Below are positions 12,401 to 24,653 of a stretch of 64,000 nt of DNA, in pieces. Under the pieces are notes generated by a model. That model had not been told where the DNA came from. It saw only the letters and a program-made list of their open reading frames with translations, and made no database searches. The stretch's first letter is position 1. Each line of letters opens with the position of its first letter. The DNA comes from Membranipora membranacea. Lineage: Eukaryota > Bryozoa > Gymnolaemata > Cheilostomatida > Membraniporidae. The stretch covers positions 16,616,001-16,680,000 of the forward strand of contig OU612068.1 in NCBI GenBank assembly GCA_914767715.1. Reading direction: 5' to 3'. Position numbers and translations under genes: made by a program.

Positions 12401-15400
12401 TAGCATTTGCAATGAAGGAGTTTGGCTGGGATTTGGAACAAACCATCGAAGAAGTGCGATCCAAACGCCAGGTGATCAGACCAAATGATGCTTTCATGCA
12501 ACAACTACAAACTTATGAAGGCATTCTCAACGCCAGGTATTTAATCGTTTTTTTCATTAACACTCCACCCAAAAAAATAGATTATTCATTAACACGCTCG
12601 ACCTAGATCTATTTATTATTAATTTTAAAATTGTCAAATCTTATGACATTCTTCAAATTCTTTAGTTGGTTTTTTATCTACGACCAAACACGGTTAAGGA
12701 GTTGCATTTCTCCTGATATTTTCAAAACTTGAACTGACGATAGTCTCTAGAATGAATCATTGACATTTGCTATTTAGCTGTTAATATTATCTGTATTTGG
12801 GGGAGAATGTCTTATTGAGCACCATACCCAGTATTTAGGTATCAGTCACTGTCCCTGCAACATATGCCACTGTCCTAGAATACAATCCCATTTAGGAGCA
12901 TCCCAAGTCTTTCATTGATTGATTGATTGGTTTCTCTATCACTAACACAGAGGTATTGCATAAAAAAAGGATTCGTGGTACTTCCTCAATAGCAGAAAGG
13001 ACAAAGCTGCGAGTTTTCTATATGATGTGTCATTTAGAGTGACTCACATATGTCTTAAAAAACTCTGCTTGCCCCAGGCACTTCAGTCATATTGAGACTG
13101 ATCCCTTATGCTGATTTTTGTTGTTCTAAGAATACAGTGTAATCTGGTTAATTCAAACTTTATAATTCAAAACTCCTGTTAATTCAGACAGGGAAAGTTG
13201 GTCTCTTCAGCCAGATCCCAATGCATTCTAATGCACTTTATTCAGACTCCGCTTAAATTGAACAAATTTGTTTGGTCCCCGGAGGTTTGAATTAAGTGAA
13301 CTGCACTGTAGCGTTAACTTTACTTGGTTTGACAGTAAGCAGAGATGGAATCCTGTGTTTGAGAGACACACTTCTTCCTCCGCTCAGTCAGCGAAGTCCT
13401 GTGATGTGTTAGATGAGGACGATGAGGACACGTGTACCGATATGACTGACGCTACACCCTCGTCTTCTGATACAGGTGAGCTATCAATACTCATACATCT
13501 ACTCTTCTGCCTCCTCGCAGAGAGGGAGGTACCTGCTATTACTTTCGTTGATATGGGTAGGTTAGTTTAAATGCTCAAACTGTGCCAGGAAAGCTGATAG
13601 TAACATTTCATTATCAAGCACTTACGGTGGGGAAAGCTACTACCAGCTATCCCGGCACAGTTAAAGCGCTTAAACTAGGGGTAGGTTTAAAGTTACAGAC
13701 CTATTAAGTGTTGACAGGTTCAATGAATGCAGGCGCTGTATGGTTAACAACAGGATTTTAAATTTTACAACAGAGATCCAACCGTTACCAACATGGCATT
13801 TTGCTTCTACAAGTCACCATATTTTGTGGGTAGTAACCTCTCGTGATAAAACCTGCAGATTATAAGGCACTGCACTGGAGCTTTGTAGTACAATCTTTCA
13901 ATCTGAACTTTGTAGCTGTGCTCTTTGCCAAACCACACACCATGTCACACAAGTTTATTCCTCTTTTCCAAATCTATAATTACTTAAATGCTAATTTTTT
14001 TGACTCATAATTTACCTAAAATGAACTCTGGGGGTGGAATATGATTCACTTCCTGTGTCAAATAATGGCAATACAAGTTTCTTGAAAATCGTGACAACAA
14101 AAAACATGTAGTTCAAAATGTGGGGGTTGCCTAGATGAATTACTATGAATGGAATAAAAGCCTTTCTATTCCATTTTTAAAATTACTACCCGCTTTAGCA
14201 AAACTACTTTAGATCCAGAAAACCTGCATGTCCAGAGTGCAAGAAAGTTCACGTTGAGTCCTAAGTGGATCAGTCATTCACTGAATTCAGTTGCTACAAA
14301 ACGCAAAAGGGCATTTATTGAACAACATTCCCACAATTTGACTATAACTGGAATTTCCAGAAATATCTGTTGAGCCTTCAATGTTTAATTATTGACGTGA
14401 TCTCAGGTAGTTTGAGAAAATTGCATAGGGGTGATACTCATTGACATACCTCTTCACTGTCCTAACTACTTGGAAAATAAAAATCTAGGACTCACAAATT
14501 ATGTTGTTACCTTGGCAGGCTACTTCAATTTGCTGTATAGCGACGCACAGCATAGTGATTAACTCTCCTGTCTCTTGGAAACACAGCAGGTCGATATTTA
14601 TAGTATTCATTCATTGTGTAGTTCTCTCTTTTGATTGCTATGGTGAAAGTGGTCTCTTGCTCATCTGGATGAGATGATGAATGGGGTGTAATTATTAAAG
14701 TTGGCAAGCTAGAACCAGTCAATGCATAAAACAACGTATTTCTAAGTTAACAACCATTCTAAATACCAAACACACAAAAGTTATGTTATCCTGTCAGGTG
14801 GAAGGGTAACTCCACAGTCCGTTCACATGTGATTGATTTACTGTCTGCATTTTATTTAGTGTTTGATGGGAATCCTGCCTTTACTCACAAGTTGATTTGG
14901 AAGCACATAATTACTGATCTTGGCCTCTTTCTTGTTGTATGAATCTTCCCTTATCAATTCACTTTTGTGATGATTTTGCATCCTCGGCTCAGAGCATTTC
15001 AATATGCATGAGCTGCTCCTTATGTTGGATATATTTGTGTGGTGACTTGCATGTTTATCTTTGAAAGATTCTTATAACATAAACAAAACTAAAATAATGA
15101 TCTTATTAGTCTAATCGGATGAGGTTTGCGGCTCCTTGTTCCACTAACTCCTACCGATTCGGAGTCTGTCTTAGCACTTAGACTAGATACAAACCTAATA
15201 AAAGATATTACGCAGTTCTTGCGCTTACCATTTCCTCATTAACAGTCTTTGTCTAACATATCATCAAACAATACACCTAATCTGATTGTGTTATTGTAGC
15301 ATCAGCAACTTTTAAGGATGGAGATACTATATTGATTGAGTTATAATCTTAAATGTATTGTCCCTGTCTCAACAATCTTTCTGCAATCATTCGCTTAAAT

Positions 15401-18400
15401 TTCAAGGGCATTGTGAGTACTGTGTTGTCTTCTCTTTTCAGCACCAAATATTGATGATAACCAAACAATAGACATATCCACATCTAGCCCTCAACCTACT
15501 ACTTTAGACAAAGAATCAGAGAATATAGTTACTTATGATTTACAAACTTCTGATAGTGATTCGGACCAATCAGATACTGAGGATGGATCTGGGTCACGAC
15601 CTAGTTCCAGTAGCACAGTGAGCTATCACTTAGAACAAGAAGGAGACGCCGCCAGTCTTAATGATGACCAGGAGGTATTTGATGATGACGTGCCTGTCAA
15701 AGGATTAAGTTACACAAAACTTGACGAATCCATTGCACCGCCAAGTCTCAAAAAAGGAACACCTGAAATAGACGATACCTCTCCTACTCAAACCTTGGCC
15801 AATGCTGTGATGGTGCAGAGGAGAGAGAAAAGCAGTTCATCCTGTCCGAATACTCCAATAGAGAAACGAAGAAAACACACTAAAAGTCTTCCAGAACTGA
15901 ACAATGATGAAGCAATGACAGCTCAAAAGGCAGCTACTCCTGAGCGAAAATCCATGTCTCCGACACACTCAAGTAAGATTTCTGATCGACTTATTCTTGC
16001 CTAAAACACTTCCAAGTTTGTTTTTTTACTCTCAAAGCATCATGCCACAGTCATTGTATTCAGCTATTCCACACCAGTAGAATTTCTGGAGGTACTTCCT
16101 TACTTGAAACCCAAATGGTTAGACTCTTAGCACTATTACCGTAGAACCATCATGCTTCTCTGCATGATTTTTCACTCATAACTTCTTGGCTAATTGGTCT
16201 TACTTTCACATTATATCCATCAATAACTCAAATTACATATTGTAAAGTTATAAGGATGGATGCGCATAACTTCCTGAGATAAAGCCAGAAAAAAAAAATT
16301 CCTCTCGATTTTGTTAATTTGCTTGTTTTGATGGCTCCCTGCAGGTCACATGACTTGTCACAACGTAACGTCATTTCAGTCTGATGAAAGTATTGGCTGT
16401 TGTGATAATAGCTTTCATGGTAGCGATAAAGATAGCTTAGGAAATTAATCTTGAGCTATTCTACAAACTTCATGAATTTCCATGTACATCATCCGTTTGT
16501 GTAGCACTATAGTTCCGTGGAGAGAATGAATAATTGTTTAGTACAAGATTTAGTCCTAGTTCGATTTTCCCAAGATTGATTGACCCCCCAGCAATTTCCG
16601 ATTCTTATCAAGTGGATCAGACTTGATCTGATTGTGATCCATAAGGCTATCACATTGATTAGTGCGGTGAAATGTATTAGATCATGTGTGACGCATTGAT
16701 ACTAATATTATATATATATAATACTATAATACTATATTGTGTCTTGTCTATTACCAGATCTTACAGAAGATATGTTATCGGTATGTGAAGGAGTTGTACA
16801 GAAGACTAGAGAACAGATGGCTGCCGGCCTTAAATCAGCGGAGACGGACGCTGTCAGTAGCAGCGGCAGCACTGAAGAGGTGGTACCTGTTACACCTGGG
16901 ACTGTCAGGAAAGTTCTCGGCCAGATAGAGTAAGCTTTTCTCATTTCTATCGGTGAATGAATTATTCAAGGGGGGAGTATTTCAATTGAAAACTGACAAA
17001 GTCACTATCTCTTTGTTCCTAGCTGAGTGAGCAAGACCTGCTAGGGGTTTCATTCCCAAATTGCTCACCCATTGATGAAACTGTATACATGCTGAGTGGA
17101 ACAAACTTGTCTAATTGAAAGGTCAAATAAGCAAGGGTTTCGACCGCTTTAATAGCAATAACTTGGTTCAAAAGCATCTCTTACTCTAGTAAGACCCCCA
17201 GCGTTATCACACTTTGTAGAGAATTGAGACGTTTGCAATCATCTCATATATACCAAGTTATATTATCTACTTGCACTGCTCGGTATTGGATGGTATTTCT
17301 CTTATGTTTGCTGTGATATTATTACTAAAAGCTACCAGAGCCCTGCCACCTGCTGTTTGAAGATCCCACAGATCATCCAACACTTTCAGAAATTAAAGAC
17401 ATTTTGATTTTGGTCGAAAAACCAAACTAATATCAAAATAGATTCCTCAGCACACTAAACTCCTTCTCCCCCTCCCCTCCCCTCCCCCTACTGCTCTTCG
17501 CCCTTTCCCCTCTGCATCACAGCTGCTATTATGCCTGCTTTTACAGGTCACGTGACAATCTCATTCCACGCTCTTCCAGCTTTAAACTGGCCCGCAAGAA
17601 ATGTGCTGCGGAAGTGGAGAGTTTACAGCGCTCTGCCAGTGTGAGGGTCAAAAGAGCTAGGCCTATATTCCCAATATCTAACCTCGCTACACATAGCACT
17701 AAGATAGGCAACTCCAAATCTGCAGGTAACTCCCATCATGTCAGCACCGTAAGTCGGTTGTTGCTACATGAATGCTAAACATGAAGGATTAGAATGTTTT
17801 TATTATTCTCCTGGATTGAAATATTGCATGTTTTTCCTTTAGCAATTAGGAGTTGTTTGACCATTGAACAAAATGGTAAAAGCTGATAACAGCTGCGTGG
17901 CCGTAAATGTCACCAGGATTTTGGTGCAACACTCCACTTTCGTTGATAAATACTTAGCCACACATAAATTATCTAGACTGTTCACGGCTTATCCCCACAC
18001 GCTCATATTCACGCTTGTTTGATGCTTGTGGTTTAGGATCAGAACCCAGCAGTGATTTCCACAGCACATTCAGTAAGATCAGACAGATACCAGAAGATAA
18101 AGTCAAATTCTCTATAGGAGCTCAAACAGACTCCAATGTACAATCTCTAAGTGAAGGTGTGCTTTATATCCATATACAAAACACACGTGTCTATGATCAT
18201 ATCACTCTGTGGCCGTTTGTGTCTTTCAGTTGAATTAACCTGGCGCTATAAAATCGGCCACTGCTCTTGCGAGAAGCTTATACAGAACTTACATATCCAT
18301 CCATAGAAAATTGAACCTAGAGGTAACAGAACAATTTTATTACCAAAGATATACCAATCATTTTCATTTCAACATCTACAGTACTTACTAACCATGGTCA

Positions 18401-19367
18401 TATAGACCGAAATGCTTCGCATAGCAAACAGTTTTGCTGCAAATTCTCTCAAAACCCGATCATTTGCTTATCTAGGATTAAGTTTATCTTCAAGCTTTCT
18501 TACTTTAACACAGCTTCTACCCAGTAGTAACAGATGTGAGTGAGTACAAGGGTAAGCGCTGTTTCCAGGCTTGTGGGCACCAAGCATTCATGGCAGCTAT
18601 AGAATATTCTGTAGTGTAGACCTGTGACCATCAGAGCAAACCTATTTCTAACTTACCCCTTATATTGGAGTTTCTCTTTTCACTACAACGCATGTGCACC
18701 TTCACTGTTTATAACAGCTAATAACTATCTATCAGTAAACCAATTCTTCATTCGTCGTTTAGAATCAGATAATGAAGAACTCATGAAAATACCAGCATTT
18801 GAGGATTCATCCCCCTCCGACATTGACAGATCTGCACACATACAGATTATAGAGAAAACAAACCAAGTGGCAGACACAACAGGTGCTTGTCAGACTGACA
18901 GGACAGGTGCTTGTCAGACTGACAGCATGTTGAAAGTAGCCAGTAAACCTGCCTTAAATCTCGGTTGTGACAAGCAAGAGGCAGGCCCCAGTTCTGTGCC
19001 GGTGAAAACTTTAGTTGGCGCGTTTGAAGACATCGGTTCAGCGACCAGTCTTAACAGGCCACTTACTATTCATGTCGATAGTTTCTCGTCCGATCCGTTT
19101 GCTCAACAAGTCATATCAGAAGCTGAGAAATCCCCCCTTCAGCGCAGCCAATCACTTCATATCATGGAGACCAACACGCTGGGAGAACAGCTACCCACTA
19201 CTCATACTGTTGGTGAACGAAAAACATTTGAGGTTAAGAGTTACGCATTTTCCACAGCTTCATCTGCTCAGAAAATTCTTCCCCCTTACTGGAAAATTAA
19301 ACGCGACAATGCTAAACTTGCGCATTCGTTTAGCAGCGCAGCAGTGTCTTCAAAGGATGGCTCATGA
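3410..19367 (+). CDS. SSH: Slingshot-type protein phosphatase (cofilin phosphatase), 16 coding exons
   Basis: Dual-specificity phosphatase that removes the inhibitory phosphate from ADF/cofilin and so promotes actin turnover. Coding exons: 3410-3469, 3847-3887, 5958-6064, 6699-6766, 8432-8607, 9291-9450, 10037-10213, 10394-10569, 11218-11425, 12397-12536, 13336-13475, 15442-15972, 16758-16929, 17547-17725, 18037-18156, 18763-19367. All join in frame with GT-AG borders to about 1019 residues (human SSH1 is 1049). The start MALVTVQRTPSP matches vertebrate SSH MALVTLQRSPTP, which fixes the ATG. SSH-N domain spans roughly residues 35-260, including ESYFTIKGAALIL and HIFKPVSIQAMWSAL. A DEK-C-like helical domain follows at about 265-320. 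The DSP catalytic domain is about 320-450, with YLGSEWNASNL and the active-site loop HCKMGVSRSAST at about 380-391 (Cys then Arg of CX5R intact). The C-terminal half is acidic and Ser/Thr-rich, as in the family. A 24-bp duplication in the last exon repeats TGACQTD. The nearest downstream gene is convergent. Confidence 0.95.
7690..7812. mobile_element. Small palindromic MITE, copy 1
   Basis: Inverted arms in Slingshot intron 4. The left arm contains CTACTAGGTAGTTTATGCGC and CTCAAACTGTGCCAGG; the right arm at about 7776-7811 is the complement. The loop contains TGGTACACCGCGG. A diverged relative lies at 13557-13690 in the same gene. Confidence 0.75.
11575..11616. repeat. Perfect 42-bp palindrome
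   Basis: In Slingshot intron 9, two 21-base arms are exact reverse complements with no loop. The centre is GCGGCCACGTGGCCGC and the outer part is TAGCCTTGTTCACGC. The arms are GC-rich in an AT-rich intron. It contains a CACGTG E-box core by construction. It may be a minimal foldback element or the ends of a larger transposon left by internal deletion. Confidence 0.9.
13557..13690. mobile_element. Small palindromic MITE, copy 2
   Basis: In Slingshot intron 11, arms contain GCTCAAACTGTGCCAGG and its near-complement GGCACAGTTAAAGCGC, with AGTTTAA / TTAAACT at the ends. It belongs to the family at 7690-7812 but the loop and outer ends have diverged. Confidence 0.7.
16970..17130. repeat. Dispersed repeat shared with 22245-22410 and 52740-52850
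   Basis: The three sites share the theme of a GAGTGAGC-like block, a GCCTGCTAG / CCTGCTAG / AGCAGGACCT block and a TTGCTCACTCATTGATG-like block; the first two also share ACTGTATACAT. Order is kept in the first two copies. The third is shorter and more diverged. No coding potential; probably an old interspersed element. Confidence 0.5.
18880..18926 (+). repeat. 24-bp in-frame tandem duplication in Slingshot exon 16
   Basis: ACAGGTGCTTGTCAGACTGA plus its next bases occurs twice in a row, encoding two copies of TGACQTD (separated by R and followed by S). A related GAQTDS lies one exon earlier, near 18118-18135. Confidence 0.9.
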
Positions 19368-21034
19368 TATTAATATTTAGTGCAATCATTAGTCTTTTTG
19401 CTGGAGGCCGGGGTGCCTTCAGGTTTTTAATTCCTAATTATGTGTAAGTCTTTCTATAAATCCAGATCCTATACTTGTGAACTCTTGTATATAATGTTTG
19501 AGTAAGATTAATCTAACCAAGATGCCTATTTTAGACAAAGTACAGATATAACTTTGGTAGCTATCTTTTTATTGTAGTAGGTGCTCGTTCTGTAAGAAGT
19601 TTAGAATATTTATCAAACCATTTTTTTAGTATGTTCAACAATATTTACTAGGATACTTTGCAATCAAATTGAGATAAATTATTTTTACCTGCTGTGTTTC
19701 CAAGAGACAAAAAATTTTTCCACTCGGCTTTTTGTTGCAGATTCTGAAGCGAGAAGCATTATCGAGGCAATGAAATAATAGCCTGTTTTTTCTGCAATCT
19801 GTGATTTAGATGCATCAACCAAAAAATTATGATGTATCTTTTCAATAAATTCAAAAGGCTCAACCGCATCAGTCTGTGAACTTTCCATAAATATCCCTTC
19901 CTCCCTAGTCGCAAACCCAATGTAATCCTTGACCCTCACAGAGTGTCCCTGGAGTCCAGTCGGGTGTTTGAATTATCGATAAAAGAAATTAATTTCAGCA
20001 ATCCAAACGGACGTACCTTACAGGATGAAAATCTCCATTGGGTTTTCAGTTTCAAATATTATATTAATATTGATATATTATTATATTATTGGACTTTGGC
20101 TTAATTCTCAATGACAACTTGTACAAAGTTATCATGAAAATTGATAATTTGCCAGCCCTGTGAATTTTTCCATCCTATTTGGTAAACATGGCGATGTTCA
20201 AGATATCATGTCCATTGCTGTAGTGCTCTACATTTGTCTTTGCTAGCAGTCAATCGCCCTATCTTGATGATTAGTGTCTGCAGTGAAAACACGATTGCTG
20301 TCATGCAACTTACCATTTAATACAACTAGGGGTGGGGGCTGTCTGACCGCTTTTAGTATGTATTCAGGACATTGAATTGTACTATTGCGATATAGAATTC
20401 AATGATTCAGGATGACCTTGCCTGACAATACAAACTTGTCATTATCATTAGTATGTTCAACCAGGTAGGGTGGTATATCCCACCCTCCCTGGTTCAACCC
20501 ATCATCAACCCTGGTAGCAAGAATATGTTCCACAAAATTTATGCTAGAGCTTGTAACCTTTTACTCTATGTGGTAAAAACATGATTTTCAAATGAAGGTT
20601 GCTCCGTCCGTTGTACATACAGGGTGTTGTTTACTGTCAACAGTCATGTTATCGCATAAATTATGCAACTAGACAGCCAGGCCTGTAACCTGATAGCACT
20701 GCACCTGCTTATTCTCACAACCCATCCCCCCTATCCTGCTTCCCCTGCCGACCCACCATCACAACAGGAACTCTTGGTTTTGAATTGTTTACCGTAATAA
20801 CCCGGTAAAGTTGCTTGCGCTACCTGACTTTAAATACTATAATCAAGGTGGAAATAATTGCTGTACATTGTTACATCGGAAAAGGCGTGCATTGAACAGG
20901 AGTTTTCATTATGAGGTTTTATTGAAATATTTTCGGTCAACACCGGGTTAAACTTGAGCCACAACATGAAACAAACTTTACTACACCGTTATGTGGTGCA
21001 GTGATTGTTTTATGTGACTATTCAAGTTTCATTA
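19368..21034. other. Intergenic region between Slingshot and the secreted-protein gene
   Basis: AT-rich sequence with the 3' ends of two convergent genes. It holds the unidentified ORF at 19685-19975. I see no clear transposon or RNA gene in the remainder. Confidence 0.4.
19685..19975 (-). CDS. Unidentified ORF of up to 96 codons
   Basis: An open frame runs from just after an in-frame stop near 19976 to a stop at 19685. Its composition looks protein-like (GYIGF-type hydrophobic and charged alternation, for example VKDYIGFATREEGIF and VEKFFVSWKHSR). There is no ATG at the 5' end; the first usable internal Met is in GIFMESSQTD. It may be an exon of an unresolved minus-strand gene, since an AG sits just before the codon for the first G of GHSVRVK. 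I do not recognise the family. It could also be chance. Confidence 0.3.
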
Positions 21035-23214
21035 TTAACTTGAAAATGTAGCAGAGAAATTCATTTCCGCTACATAGTCATTAGCTGATGGGTCCTTTAC
21101 TCCAGAGGCAGCTTGGACCAGGGCATACACAGTTGTTAAGGCACTTGGTAATTTAGCAGACAAAGAACAGACCGGGTATGCTGTGTTGCAAGGGTAGGAC
21201 ATGATCACATTTTTGTCATCAAACCCTTGGCAAGGACCATCGCAAAGCACATGTATGAATGTGCCTGCTCTTGAGATCAATGAAGTTTGAATCGAGGCTT
21301 GACTATCCAAACAGACATCCATTTCAAGAAGTAGATAGTTCGGGTAGATCATTGGTTGCGACGACTTGTAGATGACAACAGGTGTGAGGATGTTTGTGAC
21401 TCCATTACCAACCAGTTCAGCCTCAGCAGCATGTATCTAAAATGTACAGTACATTGAATGTAATAGCTTTTACTGTAATAAGCAATTTTTCAAAATTCAA
21501 TAACAACGCAGACTATCGTAGCAAGTGCTTTGCTACCATGGGCCTACCTAGATCGAGGTTGATCCATTTTGCCGGCGTAGGAGGTGCCCCCTTCTACTGA
21601 CACGCCGAACGCAAAAAGGCCTTCTGCCTGTCAGTAGAAGGGGGGGGGGGGGGGCCCTAAAAACTAGGTAAACACTCCAATCCACTCCTTTTCTATCTGA
21701 TCCAATGGTATCTGCTTCAATTCCAAATCTGATCCAATGGTAACCACAGCAAACACAACAGCACGAAATAAGAAACCATCACATTTTTCTCGGTTATATT
21801 GGTCAGGGATACATTGTAAACCATTAAGGCAATCAAGTTGTCAAAACTGATTATTGTAAACACATGAACAAGCCTTACCAATGATAAAATTACCGAGATG
21901 CACTTTGTGACAATGTCGCTCAGTTTAAAGGTGGTAGCAAACCTGTTGTCTAGTGACTGCTGCTGGGCGGTCCGCTCCCAACGGTGTGTTTGATGATCTC
22001 ACAGTCACAGTGATGTCATAGTCCACAGGTACAATTCTTCCAGACTTCACTCTGACATGTAGGTTTCCTCCAGGCCAGCTCTGAACGGAGGCACAATGGG
22101 CAGGAGGGACACCAGGTCCTTTGTCAGTTGTGTTTAAGACTGCTGTCAGCTACATAGCAATAGAGGAATAGAGAAATTAGGTATTAGCATCTATAACATA
22201 TAAGCATGGCTCTCCATCTCGGATCGAGCAGCCCTATTTCTGCAAGTGAAATGTACTTGTTCTCAGGGGAGTCGTTCAATTAAAAACAGCCAAAATCGCA
22301 ATCTGATTGCTCTTTTAAAGAGTGAGCGATGCCTGCTAGATTCTTGCTCAGAAATTGCTCACTCATTGATGGAACTGTATACATTCTGGATGAGCGATTT
22401 TGGAGCAGGTAAGCAAGGTTGTATTATTTGATCTCCTAATATTTTATTCATAGTTTTCGCTCACTTAACAGGTTATAATCTACTACCACAACCACACCCC
22501 TAAAGGGTAATCCTCCAAGGTTGGCCAGAATACAACCATGACCAGTAAATTAGCGACTGCTTTGGGTTATATGATTATCGGAATATTATTTACACACAAA
22601 CACTTTACTCACATTACTATCACTGATGAGAGAGAATTTAACCATGTATGGATCCCATTGCCAGTTATTCACGATTTCAGCGCATACAACAACCTCTGCA
22701 TTATTCAAGCTAGAGCAATCCAGGTGTGCAATATGTAGGTTTGTCTGAGTTGTGCTGCTTATTGACTGTTGCTGGGTTGTCTCATACCTCATGGGAACCT
22801 TAGTTGGCGTGAGTGAGCCATAGCTACCTGTAATATGGTAAACAATGCCTTAGTTCTAAGCTCAATATACTCTGTTTTAACCACGCAGACGAGCTGGGAA
22901 AGCCATGCAACTGCGCTTAGAACCCCAACTATCTGCAGACTCCAAATTTGACTAATTTAACACTCATTCTGTGTTTGCTGGTTTTGACAACAGCCAAAGG
23001 ATGATGCAAATGTGTAACCACTTTGTAACCCTTTTGCTGTTAGTTCTGCTTTTGCAGCAAGAAATCTTGTTGGAAGCAGCACAGGTTTGGATCCACATAC
23101 TATGATCAGATCTCAACTAGGTAGGTTTGATCCAAGAATACATTCGTTGGGCTCAATATTATCTTGTCTGAACTCACCTGCTACTAGCAGAATAGAAAGG
23201 AGAAGAACGACCAT
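21035..23214 (-). CDS. Secreted protein of unknown family, four exons
   Basis: Exons 23178-23214, 22613-22827, 21943-22149 and 21035-21436 join in frame with GT-AG borders to about 286 residues. The first exon is a signal-peptide core (MVVLLLSILLVAG). The mature part has several Cys, N-glycosylation sites (for example LNTT near the third exon start and NFSA near the C-terminus) and beta-rich stretches such as NLHVRVKSGRIVPVDYD and NYLLLEMDVCL. No membrane anchor is visible, so it is predicted extracellular. I considered TMEM8/PGAP6 and SID-1 ectodomains but saw no diagnostic motif. It runs toward Slingshot and sits just downstream of the GPCR array. Confidence 0.72.
21535..21672. repeat. Inverted repeat with poly-G tract inside the secreted-protein gene
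   Basis: CCTACCTAG ... CCCCCTTCTACTGACA on the left pairs with CTGTCAGTAGAAGGGGG ... AACTAGGTA on the right, around a short AT/GC loop. The right arm has a run of about 18 G. It resembles the hairpin elements at 63664-63755. Confidence 0.65.
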
Positions 23215-24653
23215 TTTATTGATGCAGCGATGTGCTCTGATCAATGATTTTAGCCTCCAGAAGTTTAGCTTTTATACCAAGAGATAACAGACAGGGAGTA
23301 TACAGGTGGTGGTACCAGAAGTCGGGGAATTATCTACAAGGGTTCAGTCTGCTTGAAATATTTAACCCAACGTGCAAGAATCAGTGGATTGATATCATAT
23401 TTAGTTTAATTTTGGGTAATTATATTTGGTAGTTTTTATTTGGTCTATCAAAATATGGAAGGGTAACACTTGCCCATGAGTCAATGATTGGTAAGGACAA
23501 AAGTTCCATTCCTTATTTACTTTGCAATTTTCAAAAAAAGTGTCCCTCTGAATGATATTGAGTACAGAGGAACACGGGGCCGAGACGCCATCGTGAACAT
23601 ACTTTATGATATCATTAATCTCCACCGAATATAACAACGCTATGGTAGCAAAATATGAGGGGGGTATGTTTGCAACAGCAATAATATTCTGTGAAAAGCT
23701 GAGGCGAGTCAATTATGGGTGATTATTCGAAAAACTGCCTCTTTCATAACGTCCAAACAATATCAGTTCTGGCTGCTTTTCTATTTTGTTCATGTTTACT
23801 TCTTCAGGCCAATACTTGCATTGAATTTTGCAACACGCTATCACGGTGTCATAAGTAATAAATCAGTAAATCATCTAACTCGCCGCTATAAACTTAATAT
23901 AACTGTCCATCTGATGTTTCTTTGTTGGTAGGATATCAATAACGAAATCAGCCTTGATTGAATTGTAACGTTTGTAGCTATAAGCAATATGTTTTGCTTG
24001 ATGCCCAATCTATGACGGTGTCAGCATGTGTTGTCTCCTCTTGATAAAAGGAGGGTCAACTTTGACACTGAACAATGCTTTATATAGAATCATAATGTGC
24101 GCATCTAGTATAATGCAGCATAGCACAGCAAATAACAATACCAATATTTGTCATATAGTTCTAATTTGCGGTTTTCCAAATAATTATACAATAAGTATGA
24201 GGTATGAAGTATGTATATTATTTGTAGGAGTTTATTATAAAAAATAACATTTTGTGTACTCTTTTGTATAAGAATTCATAATAAATTGTGTGGTCTCAAT
24301 GTGATTAACGTGCAGTGAAAGTATTGATAAGAAAAATTGGCGAATAATAAGATGCTTGGTAAAAATAGCATTTAAACTGTAATCAATATAATATATCCAA
24401 AAACCTTTGTTCTAATATTGAAAATAGTGCCTTTGAGGACACCACTATAGATTTCAGGGCTGTTGGGGAACAACCAAGATATGAGGTAAATTTGTGACCT
24501 CACACCAACTTCACTTCCTATTGACCAATTTATAAAATGAATCAGTTCGATTCAGAAAAAATTATAGAACAATATTCGTCAACTATTCTGTTTGTCATAA
24601 ATAATTCAGGCTTGACTTGAAAATTAAACCATTTAAAACTTGAATACATTATT
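23215..24653. other. Gene-free region between the secreted-protein gene and GPCR copy 1
   Basis: AT-rich sequence without recognisable exons, RNA genes or inverted repeats on inspection. Open frames here (for example near 23401-23712) have no family resemblance. It should contain the promoter of the secreted-protein gene and the 3' UTR of the GPCR at 24654. Confidence 0.35.

Noticed and set aside
16739-16933. Overlapping ORFs on both strands around 16.7-16.9 kb
   Set aside because: Only the frame that joins Slingshot exons 12 and 14 with correct phase is supported; the others are shadows.
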